Source: Patulibacter americanus DSM 16676 (GTDB taxonomy: Bacteria > Actinomycetota > Thermoleophilia > Solirubrobacterales > Solirubrobacteraceae). From it: a stretch of 52,940 nucleotides of DNA. The notes under the pieces were generated by a model. It was given only the letters and a program-made list of their open reading frames with translations, made no database searches and was not told the origin of the DNA. A program made the translations under genes and the position numbers. Positions 1 through 8,105 of the stretch are shown here, piece by piece (within the stretch, counting starts at the first letter, position 1; every line of letters starts with the position of its first letter). The stretch is from contig NZ_ATUD01000018.1 in assembly GCF_000420025.1 (NCBI RefSeq), positions 1-52,940 on the forward strand, written 5' to 3'.

Positions 1-228
1 GGCGACGATGGACACGTAGAGCCAGGCCTGGCGGGCGACGAACTCGTCCGTGCCCTCGGTGTCGCCGCCCTTGATGAGCGCGGCGCTCACCAGGATGCCG
101 ACGATCACGGCGATCATCGCGAAGAACTCGGTGGTCTTCGTGGCGTGCTTCGTCTCGGTCGTAAGGCGCTGCGTGCGGCCGCGGGCGACGTCGGTGCTGC
201 GGGTGGTGTCGGTGGCGTTGGTGGCCAT
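1..228 (-). CDS. small membrane protein, 3' part outside the window
   Basis: The first 76 codons are present and the gene runs off the left edge. The product begins MATNATDTTRSTDVARGR, then has a polar stretch rich in Thr and Lys, and a hydrophobic segment near residues 40-55 (FFAMIAVIVGILVSAALI) followed by an acidic loop and the start of a second hydrophobic stretch (WLYVSIVA). This looks like a membrane protein with two or more spans and a cytoplasmic N-terminus. The start is backed by a GAGGAGA ribosome site about six bases upstream. I do not recognise the family and assign no function. Confidence 0.7.
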   Translation of the reverse strand, partial: MATNATDTTRSTDVARGRTQRLTTETKHATKTTEFFAMIAVIVGILVSAALIKGGDTEGTDEFVARQAWLYVSIVA

Positions 229-343
229 GATGGGTCTCTCCTCGGGACGTTCCGGGGTGCGGATGTGCTTCCCCGTTCACCGACACCCGTGCCCCCGGAT
301 CCACCGGCCATACGCCTGATTTCGAGGGCGCCCGAACGGGTAT

Positions 344-355
344 GAACCCCGGTTC
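344..355. repeat. 12-bp perfect palindrome GAAC-CCCG-GTTC
   Basis: This perfect dyad lies in the 138-bp gap between the membrane protein start at 228 and the end of the GntR gene at 367. It could be an operator for the membrane protein gene. Its centre does not fit the RNRY core of Gram-positive LexA boxes, so I do not call it a LexA site. The rest of the gap shows nothing else clear. Confidence 0.35.
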
Positions 356-366
356 GGCGCCGGTGT

Positions 367-1023
367 TCAGCCCTCGACGAGGATGCCGCGGAGCACCTCG
401 AGCGCCCGCTCGCGGTGGGCGTCGAGCTCGGCCACGAGGCGGTCGGCGTCGCGGGCCTCGACCGCTGCGACGATGCGGTCGTGGGCGTCCGTCGCCTGCT
501 GCCGCTCGCCCGGGTCGTTGTAGTAGAGGGCCCGGTAGGCCTCGGTCGAGTCCCACAGGAGCTGGATGTGGCGCAGCGCGTGGGGATGGTCGGGCGAGGC
601 GAGGATCGCGAAGTGGAAGCGGCGGTTGGCCTCGAGCTCGCCGGCGATGTCGTCCGTGGTGGCGGCGTCGACGCAGTCCTTCGCCGCCTCCTCGATCCGG
701 CGCAGGTCGTCGTCCGTCAGGCCCGGGAGGGCGTCGCGGGCCACGCGGTCCTCGAGCAGGGCGCGCAGCGCGTAGATCTCCTCGAGGTCGGCCATGTGCA
801 GCTCGGTGACGAAGTAGCCCCGCCGCGGCCGGTAGGTCACCTGGCCCTCCTGCTCCAGCACCCGCAGCGCCTCGCGCACGGGGGCGACGCTCACGCCGAT
901 CTCCTCCGCCACGGACTCCTGGTTGACGCGCGCCCCCGGGCGCAGCGCGCCGGTGACGATGGCGCGGCGCAGCCACCCGACCGCGTGCTGTCCCGTGGTG
1001 CCCGGGAGGGGGGTGGCCAGCAT
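367..1023 (-). CDS. GntR-family (FCD) transcriptional regulator
   Basis: A regulator of about 218 residues. The N-terminal winged helix covers roughly residues 10-75 and contains the GntR signature region (RPGARVNQESVAEEIGVS, APVREALRVLEQEG). The FCD effector domain follows (EIYALRALLEDRVARDA, then RRFHFAILASPDHP, DAHDRIVAAVEARD and DAHRERALEVL), with the scattered Asp and His residues typical of metal-dependent acid-binding FCD proteins. The ATG at 1023 is preferred because a TAGGGT -10-like hexamer ends exactly seven bases upstream, as at other starts here. An upstream GTG at 1068 would overlap the preceding stop (GTGA). FCD regulators commonly sense organic acids or CoA-pathway intermediates. 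Its position after two acyl-CoA genes suggests it controls the glutarate-type cluster (inference). Confidence 0.85.
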   Translation of the reverse strand: MLATPLPGTTGQHAVGWLRRAIVTGALRPGARVNQESVAEEIGVSVAPVREALRVLEQEGQVTYRPRRGYFVTELHMADLEEIYALRALLEDRVARDALPGLTDDDLRRIEEAAKDCVDAATTDDIAGELEANRRFHFAILASPDHPHALRHIQLLWDSTEAYRALYYNDPGERQQATDAHDRIVAAVEARDADRLVAELDAHRERALEVLRGILVEG

Positions 1024-1064
1024 GGCGCCCACCCTAGAGCGCGGCGGGTCCGTGACCGCGGCCC

Positions 1065-1964
1065 TCACGCATAGTCGTAGAGCCCGCGGCCGGTCTTGCG
1101 GCCGAGGCGGCCGGCGGCGACGAGCCGCTGCAGCAGCGCGGGCGGGGCGAAGAGCTGCTCGCGCTGCTCGGCGTAGAGCGTCTCCGCCACGCCGAGCACG
1201 GTGTCCAGGCCGATCAGGTCGGTCAGGGCGAGCGGGCCCATCGGGTGCGCGCAGCCCTTGACCATGCCGTCGTCGATGTCCTTCGCCGAGGCCAGGCCCT
1301 GCTCCAGCATGCGGATCGCGGAGAGCAGGTAGGGGATGAGCAGCGCGTTGACGGTGAAGCCCGCGCGGTCGGGGGCGCGGATCGGGTCCTTGCCCAGGAC
1401 GTCGACGACGAAGTGCCGGGCGCGCTCCGTCACGTCCTCGTGGGTCAGCAGCGAGGGGATGATCTCGACGAGGCTGAGGACCGGCACGGGGTTGAAGAAG
1501 TGCAGGCCGAGCACGTGGTCGGCCCGGTCGCCGATCGCGGCGCCGAGCTCGACGATGGGGATGGAGGAGGTGTTCGACGCGAGGATGGCGTCGGGGTCTT
1601 CCACGACCTCGGCCAGCCGCCGGACCACGTCGAGCTTCGCCTGCTTCTGCTCCACGACGGCCTCGACGACGAGGTCGCGGTCGCGCAGCTCGGTGATGTC
1701 GGCCGTGGTGCGCAGGCGCGCCCGGGTGGCGTCGGCGGCGTCCTGGTCGAGCTTGCCGCGCTGCACGCCGCGGTCGAGCGACTTGACGATGCGCTGCATC
1801 GCGGCGTCGGCGCGCTCCTGCGTGGCCTCGACGACGATCACGTCGCAGCCGGCGCGGGCGGAGACCTCGGCGATGCCGCCCCCCATCTGCCCGCCGCCGA
1901 CGACGCCGACGCGCTGGATGGGTGCGGGGGACTCGGTGGTGCTCATGGTTCGATCGTCGCTCAT
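1065..1964 (-). CDS. 3-hydroxybutyryl-CoA dehydrogenase
   Basis: About 299 residues, the usual length for the stand-alone Hbd/PaaH/FadB2 family that oxidises 3-hydroxyacyl-CoA to 3-ketoacyl-CoA with NAD. The N-terminal Rossmann fold carries GVVGGGQMGGGIAE. The conserved NTSSIPI and HFFNPVPVLSLVEII segments follow (the latter holding the catalytic His and Asn region), and the C-terminal helical domain has DRAGFTVNALLIPYL and GPLALTDLIGLDT. Two starts are possible, at 1964 and at 1946 (MSTTES); neither has a strong ribosome site. It lies 58 bp downstream of glutaryl-CoA dehydrogenase on the same strand, so the two may be cotranscribed. Together they would take crotonyl-CoA (after a hydratase encoded elsewhere) to acetoacetyl-CoA. 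Confidence 0.92.
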   Translation of the reverse strand: MSDDRTMSTTESPAPIQRVGVVGGGQMGGGIAEVSARAGCDVIVVEATQERADAAMQRIVKSLDRGVQRGKLDQDAADATRARLRTTADITELRDRDLVVEAVVEQKQAKLDVVRRLAEVVEDPDAILASNTSSIPIVELGAAIGDRADHVLGLHFFNPVPVLSLVEIIPSLLTHEDVTERARHFVVDVLGKDPIRAPDRAGFTVNALLIPYLLSAIRMLEQGLASAKDIDDGMVKGCAHPMGPLALTDLIGLDTVLGVAETLYAEQREQLFAPPALLQRLVAAGRLGRKTGRGLYDYA

Positions 1965-2022
1965 GGGGTCGTGCGGCCCGGCACGTACGGCGGTTGCGTC
2001 CGGCCGTCCGGGTGGGGGTGGG

Positions 2023-3216
2023 TCACCGGAAGGCCGAGATCCCGGTCAACGCCTGGCCGATCACCAGCGCGTGGACGTCTGCCGTGCCTTCGTATGTCAC
2101 GACCGACTCGAGATTGTTCATGTGGCGGATCACGGGGTACTCCAGCGTGATGCCGTTGCCGCCGAGGACCTGGCGAGCGGTGCGGGCGACGTCGAGCGCG
2201 GCGTTGACGTTGCCGAGCTTGCCCATCGACACCTGCTCGGGGTGCAGCAGGCCCTGGTCCTTCAGGCGGCCGAGCTGCAGGGCCAGGAGCGTGCCGCGGT
2301 TGACCTCGAGCGCCATCGTGGCCAGCTTCTGCTGCTGGATCTGGAAGGAGGCGATCGGCTTGCCGAACTGGATCCGGGTGCCGGCGTAGTCCAGGGCGGA
2401 CTCGAAGCACGCGCGGGCCGCGCCGATCGCGCCCCAGACGATGCCGTAGCGCGCCTCGTTCAGGCAGGAGAGGGGGCCCTTGAGCGACTGGACCTCGGGC
2501 AGGGCGGCGGACTCCGGCAGGCGGACGTCGTCCAGGACGAGCTCGCTCGTGACGGACGCGCGCAGCGACATCTTCTTGTGGATCTCCGGGGCGGAGAAGC
2601 CGGGCGTGGCGGTCGGCACGACGAAGCCGCGGACGCGCTCGTCGTCGGTGCAGCGCGCCCAGACGACGGCCACGTCGGCGATGGAGCCGTTCGTGATCCA
2701 CATCTTCTGGCCGTTGAGGACCCAGTCGCCGCCGTCGCGGCGAGCGGTGGTCCGCATCGAGCTGGGGTCGGAGCCGGAGTCGGGCTCGGTCAGGCCGAAG
2801 CAGCCGATCGCCTCGCCGGCGGCCATCCGCGGCAGCCATTCCTGCTTCTGCTCCTCCGAGCCCCAGCGCCAGATCGCGAACATCGCGAGCGAGCCCTGCA
2901 CGGAGACCATGGAGCGCACGCCGGAGTCCCCCGCCTCGAGCTCGAGGCACGCCAGGCCGTAGGCCGTGGCGGACGCGCCGGCGCAGCCGTAGCCCTCGAG
3001 GTGCATCCCCAGCACGCCCAGGCGACCGAGCTCGGGGAAGAGCTCCTTCGGGGCGGTGGCCTGCTCGAACCAGTCGCCGACGTCGGGCAGCACGCGGTCC
3101 CGCACGAAGGAGCGGACGGCGTCGCGCATGGCCCGCTCCTCGTCCGAGAGGAGCGCGTCGACGTTCATGAGGTCGAGCGGCTTGAGCGGCGGGCGGGTGG
3201 CGGTGGGGCTGGACAT
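2023..3216 (-). CDS. gcdH: glutaryl-CoA dehydrogenase
   Basis: A 397-residue acyl-CoA dehydrogenase. Several stretches match the glutaryl-CoA branch rather than generic acyl-CoA dehydrogenases: GYGCAGASATAYGL near residue 75, DSGVRSMVSVQGSL, GCFGLTEPDSGSDPSSM, RIQFGKPIASFQ, LLALQLGRLKDQG, and the C-terminal VVTYEGTADVHALVIGQALTG. The Glu in TYEGT is the catalytic base position. GcdH oxidises and decarboxylates glutaryl-CoA to crotonyl-CoA and passes electrons to electron-transfer flavoprotein. The start has a CGAGGA ribosome site five bases upstream. Hydroxybutyryl-CoA dehydrogenase is next downstream and a CoA-transferase lies close by, which supports a glutarate catabolic role. Confidence 0.9.
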   Translation of the reverse strand: MSSPTATRPPLKPLDLMNVDALLSDEERAMRDAVRSFVRDRVLPDVGDWFEQATAPKELFPELGRLGVLGMHLEGYGCAGASATAYGLACLELEAGDSGVRSMVSVQGSLAMFAIWRWGSEEQKQEWLPRMAAGEAIGCFGLTEPDSGSDPSSMRTTARRDGGDWVLNGQKMWITNGSIADVAVVWARCTDDERVRGFVVPTATPGFSAPEIHKKMSLRASVTSELVLDDVRLPESAALPEVQSLKGPLSCLNEARYGIVWGAIGAARACFESALDYAGTRIQFGKPIASFQIQQQKLATMALEVNRGTLLALQLGRLKDQGLLHPEQVSMGKLGNVNAALDVARTARQVLGGNGITLEYPVIRHMNNLESVVTYEGTADVHALVIGQALTGISAFR

Positions 3217-3334
3217 GGGGATCCTCGGGTCGGGCGGGCGTGGCGGGTGCGGTGGTGCGGTGCCGAAGGGGTGCGGGGCGGCGGTGGCGCCGGGGTGGGC
3301 GGCGTGCGCCGGGGTGCGGGTTCAGGGGCGCGGC

Positions 3335-4795
3335 TCAGCGGGGGCGGACGTACACGGTCTTCGTGTGGGTCACGAAGTCGCGTGCGGCCATCCCCTGCTC
3401 GCGGTCGGTGGAGCTCGAGTCCTTCAGGCCGCCGAAGGGCAGGTGCGGCTCGACGCCGGCGGTCTCGCGGTTGACGTGCACGAGGCCCGAGCGGGTCCCG
3501 GTCGCGAACCGCATCGCCGTGGCGAGGTCGCGGGTGAAGACGGCGGAGGAGAGGCCGAAGGGCGTGTCGTTCGCGCGGCGCAGGGCCTCGTCGAAGCCGG
3601 AGACGCGGGCGACGCAGAGCACCGGCCCGAAGATCTCCTTGCGCACGAGTGGGCTGTCGTCGGGCACGTCGGTGAGGACCGTCGGCTCCACCCAGAAGCC
3701 GGTGGCGCCGTCCGAGATGCCGCCGCCACAGGCGACGGTGGCGTCGCCGTCCCGGGCGAGGGCCAGGTAGCCGCCGACGGTGTCGCGCTGCTCGGCCGAC
3801 GCCAGCGGTCCGATGTCGGTGGCCGGGTCGCGGGGGTCGCCGACGGTGAAGGCGCGGACCCGCTCGACCAGCAGCTCCAGGAACTGGTCGTGGACCTCGT
3901 CCTGCACGTACACGCGGCTCGTGGCGGTGCAGCGCTGGCCGGCCTGGAGCATCGCGCCGCGGGCGATCTGCTCCGCCGCGTCGGGCAGGTCGGCGTCGGC
4001 GAGGACGACGGCGGGGTTCTTGCCGCCGAGCTCCAGACCGAGCTTGGCGGGGTGCTCGCGGCCGGCGACCGCCAAGCGCAGCCGCTGCCCGACGCCGACG
4101 GAGCCCGTGAAGGTCAGCGCGTCCAGCTCCGGGGCCTGGGTCAGCGCCTCCGACAGCGCGCGACCCGACCCCGTCACGAGGTTGAGCACGCCGGCGGGCA
4201 GGCCCGCGTCGGCGAGCAGGCGCGCGACGAGGACGGCGGAGCCCGACGCGGCCTCGGCCGGCTTCCACACGACCGCGTTGCCGTAGACGAGCGCGGGGGC
4301 GATCTTCCACAGCGGGATCGCGACGGGGAAGTTCCACGGGGTGATCGCGCCGACGACGCCGACGGGCTCGGTGATCGACATGAGGAGCGTGGACGGGTCG
4401 GCGCCGGAGAACGTGCCGCCGGAGGCCTGCAAGACCGCACCCGCGTGGAAGCGCAGGATCGCCGCGCCGCGCAGCACCTCGCCGCGGGCGTCGCGGTGGG
4501 CCTTGCCGACGTCGGCGATCAGGGCCTCCGTCGCCTCGTCGGCCCGCGCCTCGAGCAGGTCGGCCGCCCAGCGAAGCAGCTCGCCGCGCTCCGTGGCGGC
4601 CGTCCCGGCCCAGGCGGGCTGGGCGCGGGCGGCGGCGGCGTAGGCGTCGGCCACGTCGGCGGGGGTGGCCGACGCGTAGCGGCCCGTCTCGCGCTCCGGG
4701 GCCGTCGGGTCGGTGCGGCGGTAGCTCTCGGCCGCGGCGCGCCAGGTGCCGTCGACGAGGAGGGTCGCGGGGGCGGTGGTCGCGGGCGGGGTCAT
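3335..4795 (-). CDS. aldehyde (semialdehyde) dehydrogenase, KGSADH-like
   Basis: A 486-residue NAD(P)-dependent aldehyde dehydrogenase. The conserved parts are in order: TPWNFPVAIP (Asn155), FTGSVGVGQRL, LELGGKNP (general base Glu255), and AGQRCTATSRV with nucleophile Cys289. EIFGPVLCV and a C-terminal GGLKDSSSTDREQG then THTKTVYV follow. The REQG and KTVYV ending resembles alpha-ketoglutaric and succinic/glutaric semialdehyde dehydrogenases. The ATG at 4795 has AGGAGC upstream; an open frame continuing beyond it overlaps the divergent CoA-transferase and is not real. In this cluster it could oxidise glutarate semialdehyde to glutarate, but other semialdehydes are possible and the substrate is inference. 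Confidence 0.88.
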   Translation of the reverse strand: MTPPATTAPATLLVDGTWRAAAESYRRTDPTAPERETGRYASATPADVADAYAAAARAQPAWAGTAATERGELLRWAADLLEARADEATEALIADVGKAHRDARGEVLRGAAILRFHAGAVLQASGGTFSGADPSTLLMSITEPVGVVGAITPWNFPVAIPLWKIAPALVYGNAVVWKPAEAASGSAVLVARLLADAGLPAGVLNLVTGSGRALSEALTQAPELDALTFTGSVGVGQRLRLAVAGREHPAKLGLELGGKNPAVVLADADLPDAAEQIARGAMLQAGQRCTATSRVYVQDEVHDQFLELLVERVRAFTVGDPRDPATDIGPLASAEQRDTVGGYLALARDGDATVACGGGISDGATGFWVEPTVLTDVPDDSPLVRKEIFGPVLCVARVSGFDEALRRANDTPFGLSSAVFTRDLATAMRFATGTRSGLVHVNRETAGVEPHLPFGGLKDSSSTDREQGMAARDFVTHTKTVYVRPR

Positions 4796-4903
4796 CGGGC
4801 TCCTGGGCGGGTGGCGGCCGGCCCGACCGGGCGGTCGGCGTGGCCTGGCGGGGCGCCGGGGGGGCGGCGTCGCGAGGAACCCTAACCTAAACCTTCGAAG
4901 ATC

Positions 4904-4911
4904 GATAGTGT
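4904..4911 (+). promoter_or_regulatory. -10 element for leaderless CoA-transferase transcript
   Basis: TAGTGT (4906-4911), part of GATAGTGT, is followed by seven bases and then the ATG at 4919. There is no purine-rich ribosome site. This spacing puts transcription initiation at or next to the start codon. The divergent gap to the dehydrogenase start at 4795 is 123 bp and also contains TTCGAA, which may form part of an operator. Confidence 0.5.
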
Positions 4912-4918
4912 CGGCGCC

Positions 4919-6088
4919 ATGGCCGCTGCGCTCGACGACCTCGTGATCGTGGACTTCTCCCGCGTGCTCGCCGGACCGCTGGCCACGATGGTCCTCGCCG
5001 ACCTGGGGGCGACCGTCGTAAAGGTCGAGCGGCCGGGCACCGGCGACGACACCCGCGCGTGGGGGCCGCCGCTGGACGACCGCGGCGTCGCGACGTACTT
5101 CCTGGGCGTCAACCGCAACAAGCACAGCGTCGTGCTCGACCTGGCCGCGGACGAGGGACGGGCGCAGGCCCGCGCGCTCGCCGCCACGGCCGACGTCGTC
5201 GTGGAGAACTTCCGCCCCGGCGTGATGGAGCGGCTCGGCCTGGGCCACGAGGCGCTGGCGGCGGAGAACCCCGGCCTCGTGTCGTGCTCCGTCACGGGCT
5301 TCGGGCGCGAGGGCGGGGCGGCGCTGCCCGGCTACGACCTGCTGGTGCAGGCCGTCGGCGGCCTCATGAGCGTCACGGGCCGTCCCGACGGCGAGCCGCA
5401 GAAGGTCGGGGTGGCCCTCGTCGACGTCGTCTGCGGCCTGCACGCCGCGGTCGGGATCCTCGCCGCGCTGCGCCACCGCGAGCGCACGGGGGAGGGCCAG
5501 CGAGTCGAGGTCGACCTGCTCTCCTCGCTCCTGGCCGGGATGGTCAACCAGTCCTCGGCCTACGTGGCCGGCGGCGTCGTGCCCGGGCGGATGGGCAACG
5601 CGCACCCGTCGATCGCCCCGTACGAGCTGTTGCCCGCCGCCGACGGCGAGCTCGTCCTGGCCTGCGGCAACGACCGGCAGTTCCGCGCGCTGTGCGACGA
5701 GCTGGGGCGGCCGGAGCTCGCGGACGATCCGCGCTTCGTCACGAACGACGCGCGGGTGGCCCACCGGGAGGCGCTGCGCGCGCTCCTCTGCGCGCGGCTG
5801 GCGGACGACGGCGCCGAGGCGTGGGCGACCCGCCTGCTCGCCCGCGGCGTTCCTGCGGGCCGGGTGAACGACCTCGCGGGTGCCGTCGCCCTGGCGGAGC
5901 GGCTGGGCCTGCGGCCGACGGTCGACGTGCCCGACGCCGAGGGGCGCCCGGTGCGCACGATCCGCAACCCGATCGGGCTCTCGCGCACGCCGCCGCGCTA
6001 CGTGTCGGCGCCGCCGGCGCTCGGGGCCACCTCCTTCGCGGACGCGCTGGAGCTCGCCCGGCAGGCCCGGGGCGCCGTCGCGGGCTAG
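4919..6088 (+). CDS. CaiB/BaiF-type (family III) CoA-transferase
   Basis: A 389-residue family III CoA-transferase. The N-terminus DLVIVDFSRVLAGPLATMVLADLGATVVKVERPGTGDDTR is the family hallmark, followed by YFLGVNRNKHSVVLDL, VVVENFRPGVMERLG, SCSVTGFGREG and a catalytic Asp region in PGYDLLVQAVGGLMSVTG. The C-terminal part has NPIGLSRTP. These enzymes move CoA between acids through an aspartyl-CoA thioester. Being divergent from a semialdehyde dehydrogenase and near gcdH, it most likely activates glutarate with CoA from succinyl-CoA or acetyl-CoA (inference from context; other dicarboxylates are possible). A leaderless start is likely. Confidence 0.88.
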   Translation: MAAALDDLVIVDFSRVLAGPLATMVLADLGATVVKVERPGTGDDTRAWGPPLDDRGVATYFLGVNRNKHSVVLDLAADEGRAQARALAATADVVVENFRPGVMERLGLGHEALAAENPGLVSCSVTGFGREGGAALPGYDLLVQAVGGLMSVTGRPDGEPQKVGVALVDVVCGLHAAVGILAALRHRERTGEGQRVEVDLLSSLLAGMVNQSSAYVAGGVVPGRMGNAHPSIAPYELLPAADGELVLACGNDRQFRALCDELGRPELADDPRFVTNDARVAHREALRALLCARLADDGAEAWATRLLARGVPAGRVNDLAGAVALAERLGLRPTVDVPDAEGRPVRTIRNPIGLSRTPPRYVSAPPALGATSFADALELARQARGAVAG

Positions 6089-6114
6089 GACGCCGCGAGG
6101 TCTCGGGCGGCGTC
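6089..6114. terminator. hairpin between convergent genes
   Basis: GACGCCGC and GCGGCGTC form an 8-bp stem around a loop that can pair further (GAG/CTC). It starts at the last base of the CoA-transferase stop region and precedes the end of the convergent response regulator, so it may stop transcription from either side. Confidence 0.5.
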
Positions 6115-6119
6115 GTCCG

Positions 6120-6788
6120 TCAGCCCGCCCGCGGCCCGTCGCCCGGCGCGACGAGCCCGGTCTCGTAGGCGAAGATCACGGCCTGCACGCGGCTGGCGAG
6201 CCCGAGCTTGGCCAGCATCCGCACGACGTACTTCTTGACGGTGCTCTCCTCGAGGTCGAGGGTGGCGGCGATCGCGGCGTTGCTGCGGCCGGCGGCGATG
6301 CCGAGCAGCACGTCGCGCTCGCGGGGCGTGAGCTCGTCCAGGGCCGGATCGCCCGCGCGGGCGGGCGCGGCGGCCGTGAACTGCGCGAGCAGCCGCCGCG
6401 TGACCTCCGGGGCGATGAGCGCGTCGCCGCGGTGCACCACCCGCACGGCGTCGATGATCAGCTCGGGCGTCGAGTCCTTCACGAGGAACCCGACGGCCCC
6501 GGCCCGCAGGGCCTCCAGCACGTACTCGTCGAGGTCGAACGTCGTGATGACGATGACCTGTACGGCGGGATCGTCGCGCAGCCGTCGGGTCGCCTCGAGC
6601 CCGTCCATCCGCGGCATCCGGATGTCCATGAGGACCACGTCGGGCCGCTTGCGCTCGACCTGCCCGAGCGCGTCGAGGCCGTCGATCGCCTCGCCGATCA
6701 CCTCGATGTCGGGCTGACTGCCCAGGATCATCCGCAGGCCCTGACGGGAGACCGCCTGGTCGTCGGCGATGAGGACGCGGATGCTCAT
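6120..6788 (-). CDS. NarL/LuxR-family response regulator
   Basis: A 222-residue two-domain response regulator. The receiver domain begins MSIRVLIADDQAVSRQGL, with acidic pocket D9/D10, phospho-acceptor D55 in VVLMDIRMPRMDG and the conserved FLVKD Lys. A LuxR-type helix-turn-helix follows at about residues 148-205 (LTPRERDVLLGIAAGRSNAA, then STVKKYVVRMLAKL). Its start overlaps the stop of the sensor kinase by four bases (ATGA), so the pair is one operon and translationally coupled. The target is unknown. The divergent MMPL exporter is the obvious candidate, as NarL-type pairs often control neighbouring transporters (inference). Confidence 0.93.
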   Translation of the reverse strand: MSIRVLIADDQAVSRQGLRMILGSQPDIEVIGEAIDGLDALGQVERKRPDVVLMDIRMPRMDGLEATRRLRDDPAVQVIVITTFDLDEYVLEALRAGAVGFLVKDSTPELIIDAVRVVHRGDALIAPEVTRRLLAQFTAAAPARAGDPALDELTPRERDVLLGIAAGRSNAAIAATLDLEESTVKKYVVRMLAKLGLASRVQAVIFAYETGLVAPGDGPRAG

Positions 6789-7945
6789 GCGCGCAGTGTG
6801 GCCGGGAGGCGGGCGGTCACGGTCCATCCGCCGCCGGGTGCCGGGCCCGCGGAGAGGGTGCCGCCGAGCAGGCCGACGCGCTCCCGCATCCCCTCGAGGC
6901 CCACGCCGTCGGGGCTCGGCTCCACCCCGGCGCCGCGTCCATCGTCGGTCACCCGCAGCTCCAGCTCCTGGGGCCCATGGGTCAGGACGACCTCGACCCG
7001 CGACGCCGCCGCGTGCCGGACGACGTTGGTCAGCGACTCCTGCAGCACCCGGTAGGCGCACACCTCGACCTCGTCCGGGAGCTCCCGCGGGTCCCCCTGG
7101 ACGCGCAGGTCGACCGCCAGGCCGCTCTCGCGGGCCGGGCCGAGCAGGCCCGCCACGTCGGCGAGCCGCGGTGCGGGCACGCGCTCGGCGTCGTCGGCAC
7201 GCAGCACGCCCAGCGCCCGCCGCGTCTGCCCGAGCGCCGCGGTGGCGATCCCGTGGATCCGCTGCAGCGCCGCCTTCGTCTCCGGCTCGGCGGTCGTCAG
7301 GCTCAGGCCCGCCGCCTGCAGGGCCAGCGCGCTGAGGTGGTGGCCGGTGATGTCGTGCATGTCGCGCGCGATCCGCAGGCGCTCCTCGGCGACGGCCCGC
7401 CCGACGTCGCGGTCCCGCAGCTGCTCGATCCGCCGGGCCGACTCGCGCGCGTCGGCGGCCTCGCGGCGGGCGCTGCCGACGACGTCGCCGAACAGCACGG
7501 GCACCACGCCGAAGGCGAACGCGCCGACCATGGGCGCGAACACCGGGTCGTCGAGCGAGTCGGCGACGAGCAACGCGACGGCCGTGCCCGCCACGGCACC
7601 GACCACCGCCGTGGTCCGGCGGGGCCCCCGGACCCCGGCGTAGCCCGCGAGCAGCAGCGCGACGAGCATCGGCAGCGCGAGGGAGTAGCCGACGCCGAGG
7701 CCGAGCGACGTCACGACGACCGCGGCGCACGCCGCGGGCGCGGGCCACCGCCGGGCGACGAGGACCGGCAGGCACGAGAGCGTGGCGAACGCGATCCCGA
7801 GGGCGTCGGGGTCGCGGGCGTCGGCGCGGATCGTCCGGTCGATGTCGGCCAGCACCAGCACGATCGAGGCCGCGACGAGCACCACGACGACGGCGACGTC
7901 CCGGGCGGCCGGGGCACGACGGCCGCTGAGGACGCGCAGGGTCAC
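6785..7945 (-). CDS. sensor histidine kinase (HisKA_3 / NarX-type)
   Basis: About 386 residues from the GTG at 7945. Several hydrophobic segments in residues 15-155 form the membrane part, with no large extracytoplasmic domain, so it may sense within the membrane. A short coiled linker leads to the H box RIARDMHDITGHHLSAL with phospho-acceptor His197. The HATPase region has the N box (YRVLQESLTNVVRHA) and the G boxes (VTDDGRGAG, GVGLEGMRERVGLLGG). The start is uncertain: a GTG at 7945 with AGGGG just before it fits the first membrane segment, while upstream in-frame starts would run into the divergent transporter gene. It phosphorylates the overlapping response regulator. Confidence 0.88.
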   Translation of the reverse strand: MTLRVLSGRRAPAARDVAVVVVLVAASIVLVLADIDRTIRADARDPDALGIAFATLSCLPVLVARRWPAPAACAAVVVTSLGLGVGYSLALPMLVALLLAGYAGVRGPRRTTAVVGAVAGTAVALLVADSLDDPVFAPMVGAFAFGVVPVLFGDVVGSARREAADARESARRIEQLRDRDVGRAVAEERLRIARDMHDITGHHLSALALQAAGLSLTTAEPETKAALQRIHGIATAALGQTRRALGVLRADDAERVPAPRLADVAGLLGPARESGLAVDLRVQGDPRELPDEVEVCAYRVLQESLTNVVRHAAASRVEVVLTHGPQELELRVTDDGRGAGVEPSPDGVGLEGMRERVGLLGGTLSAGPAPGGGWTVTARLPATLRA

Positions 7946-8105
7946 CCCTGCACTGTGGCGTGCCCGGGCCTGCGGCGATGCCACCGAAAGGACCACGGCC
8001 ACGCCCTCCGAGGGCGCCTCGAGGGTGGTCCCCGCGGGGGGCGACGGGACGGGCCCGGCCGCCGAGCATGGAGGAGCACCCGATCCACGACCTTCCGGAA
8101 CCCGC

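Noticed and set aside
344..355. GAAC-N4-GTTC palindrome as a second LexA box
   Set aside because: The centre CCCG does not fit the RNRY core and there is no adjacent canonical promoter, so only a generic palindrome is reported.
3335..5764. Reading the aldehyde dehydrogenase as an 809-residue protein
   Set aside because: The upstream 320 codons overlap the CoA-transferase gene and show no family homology; the ATG at 4795 has a good ribosome site.
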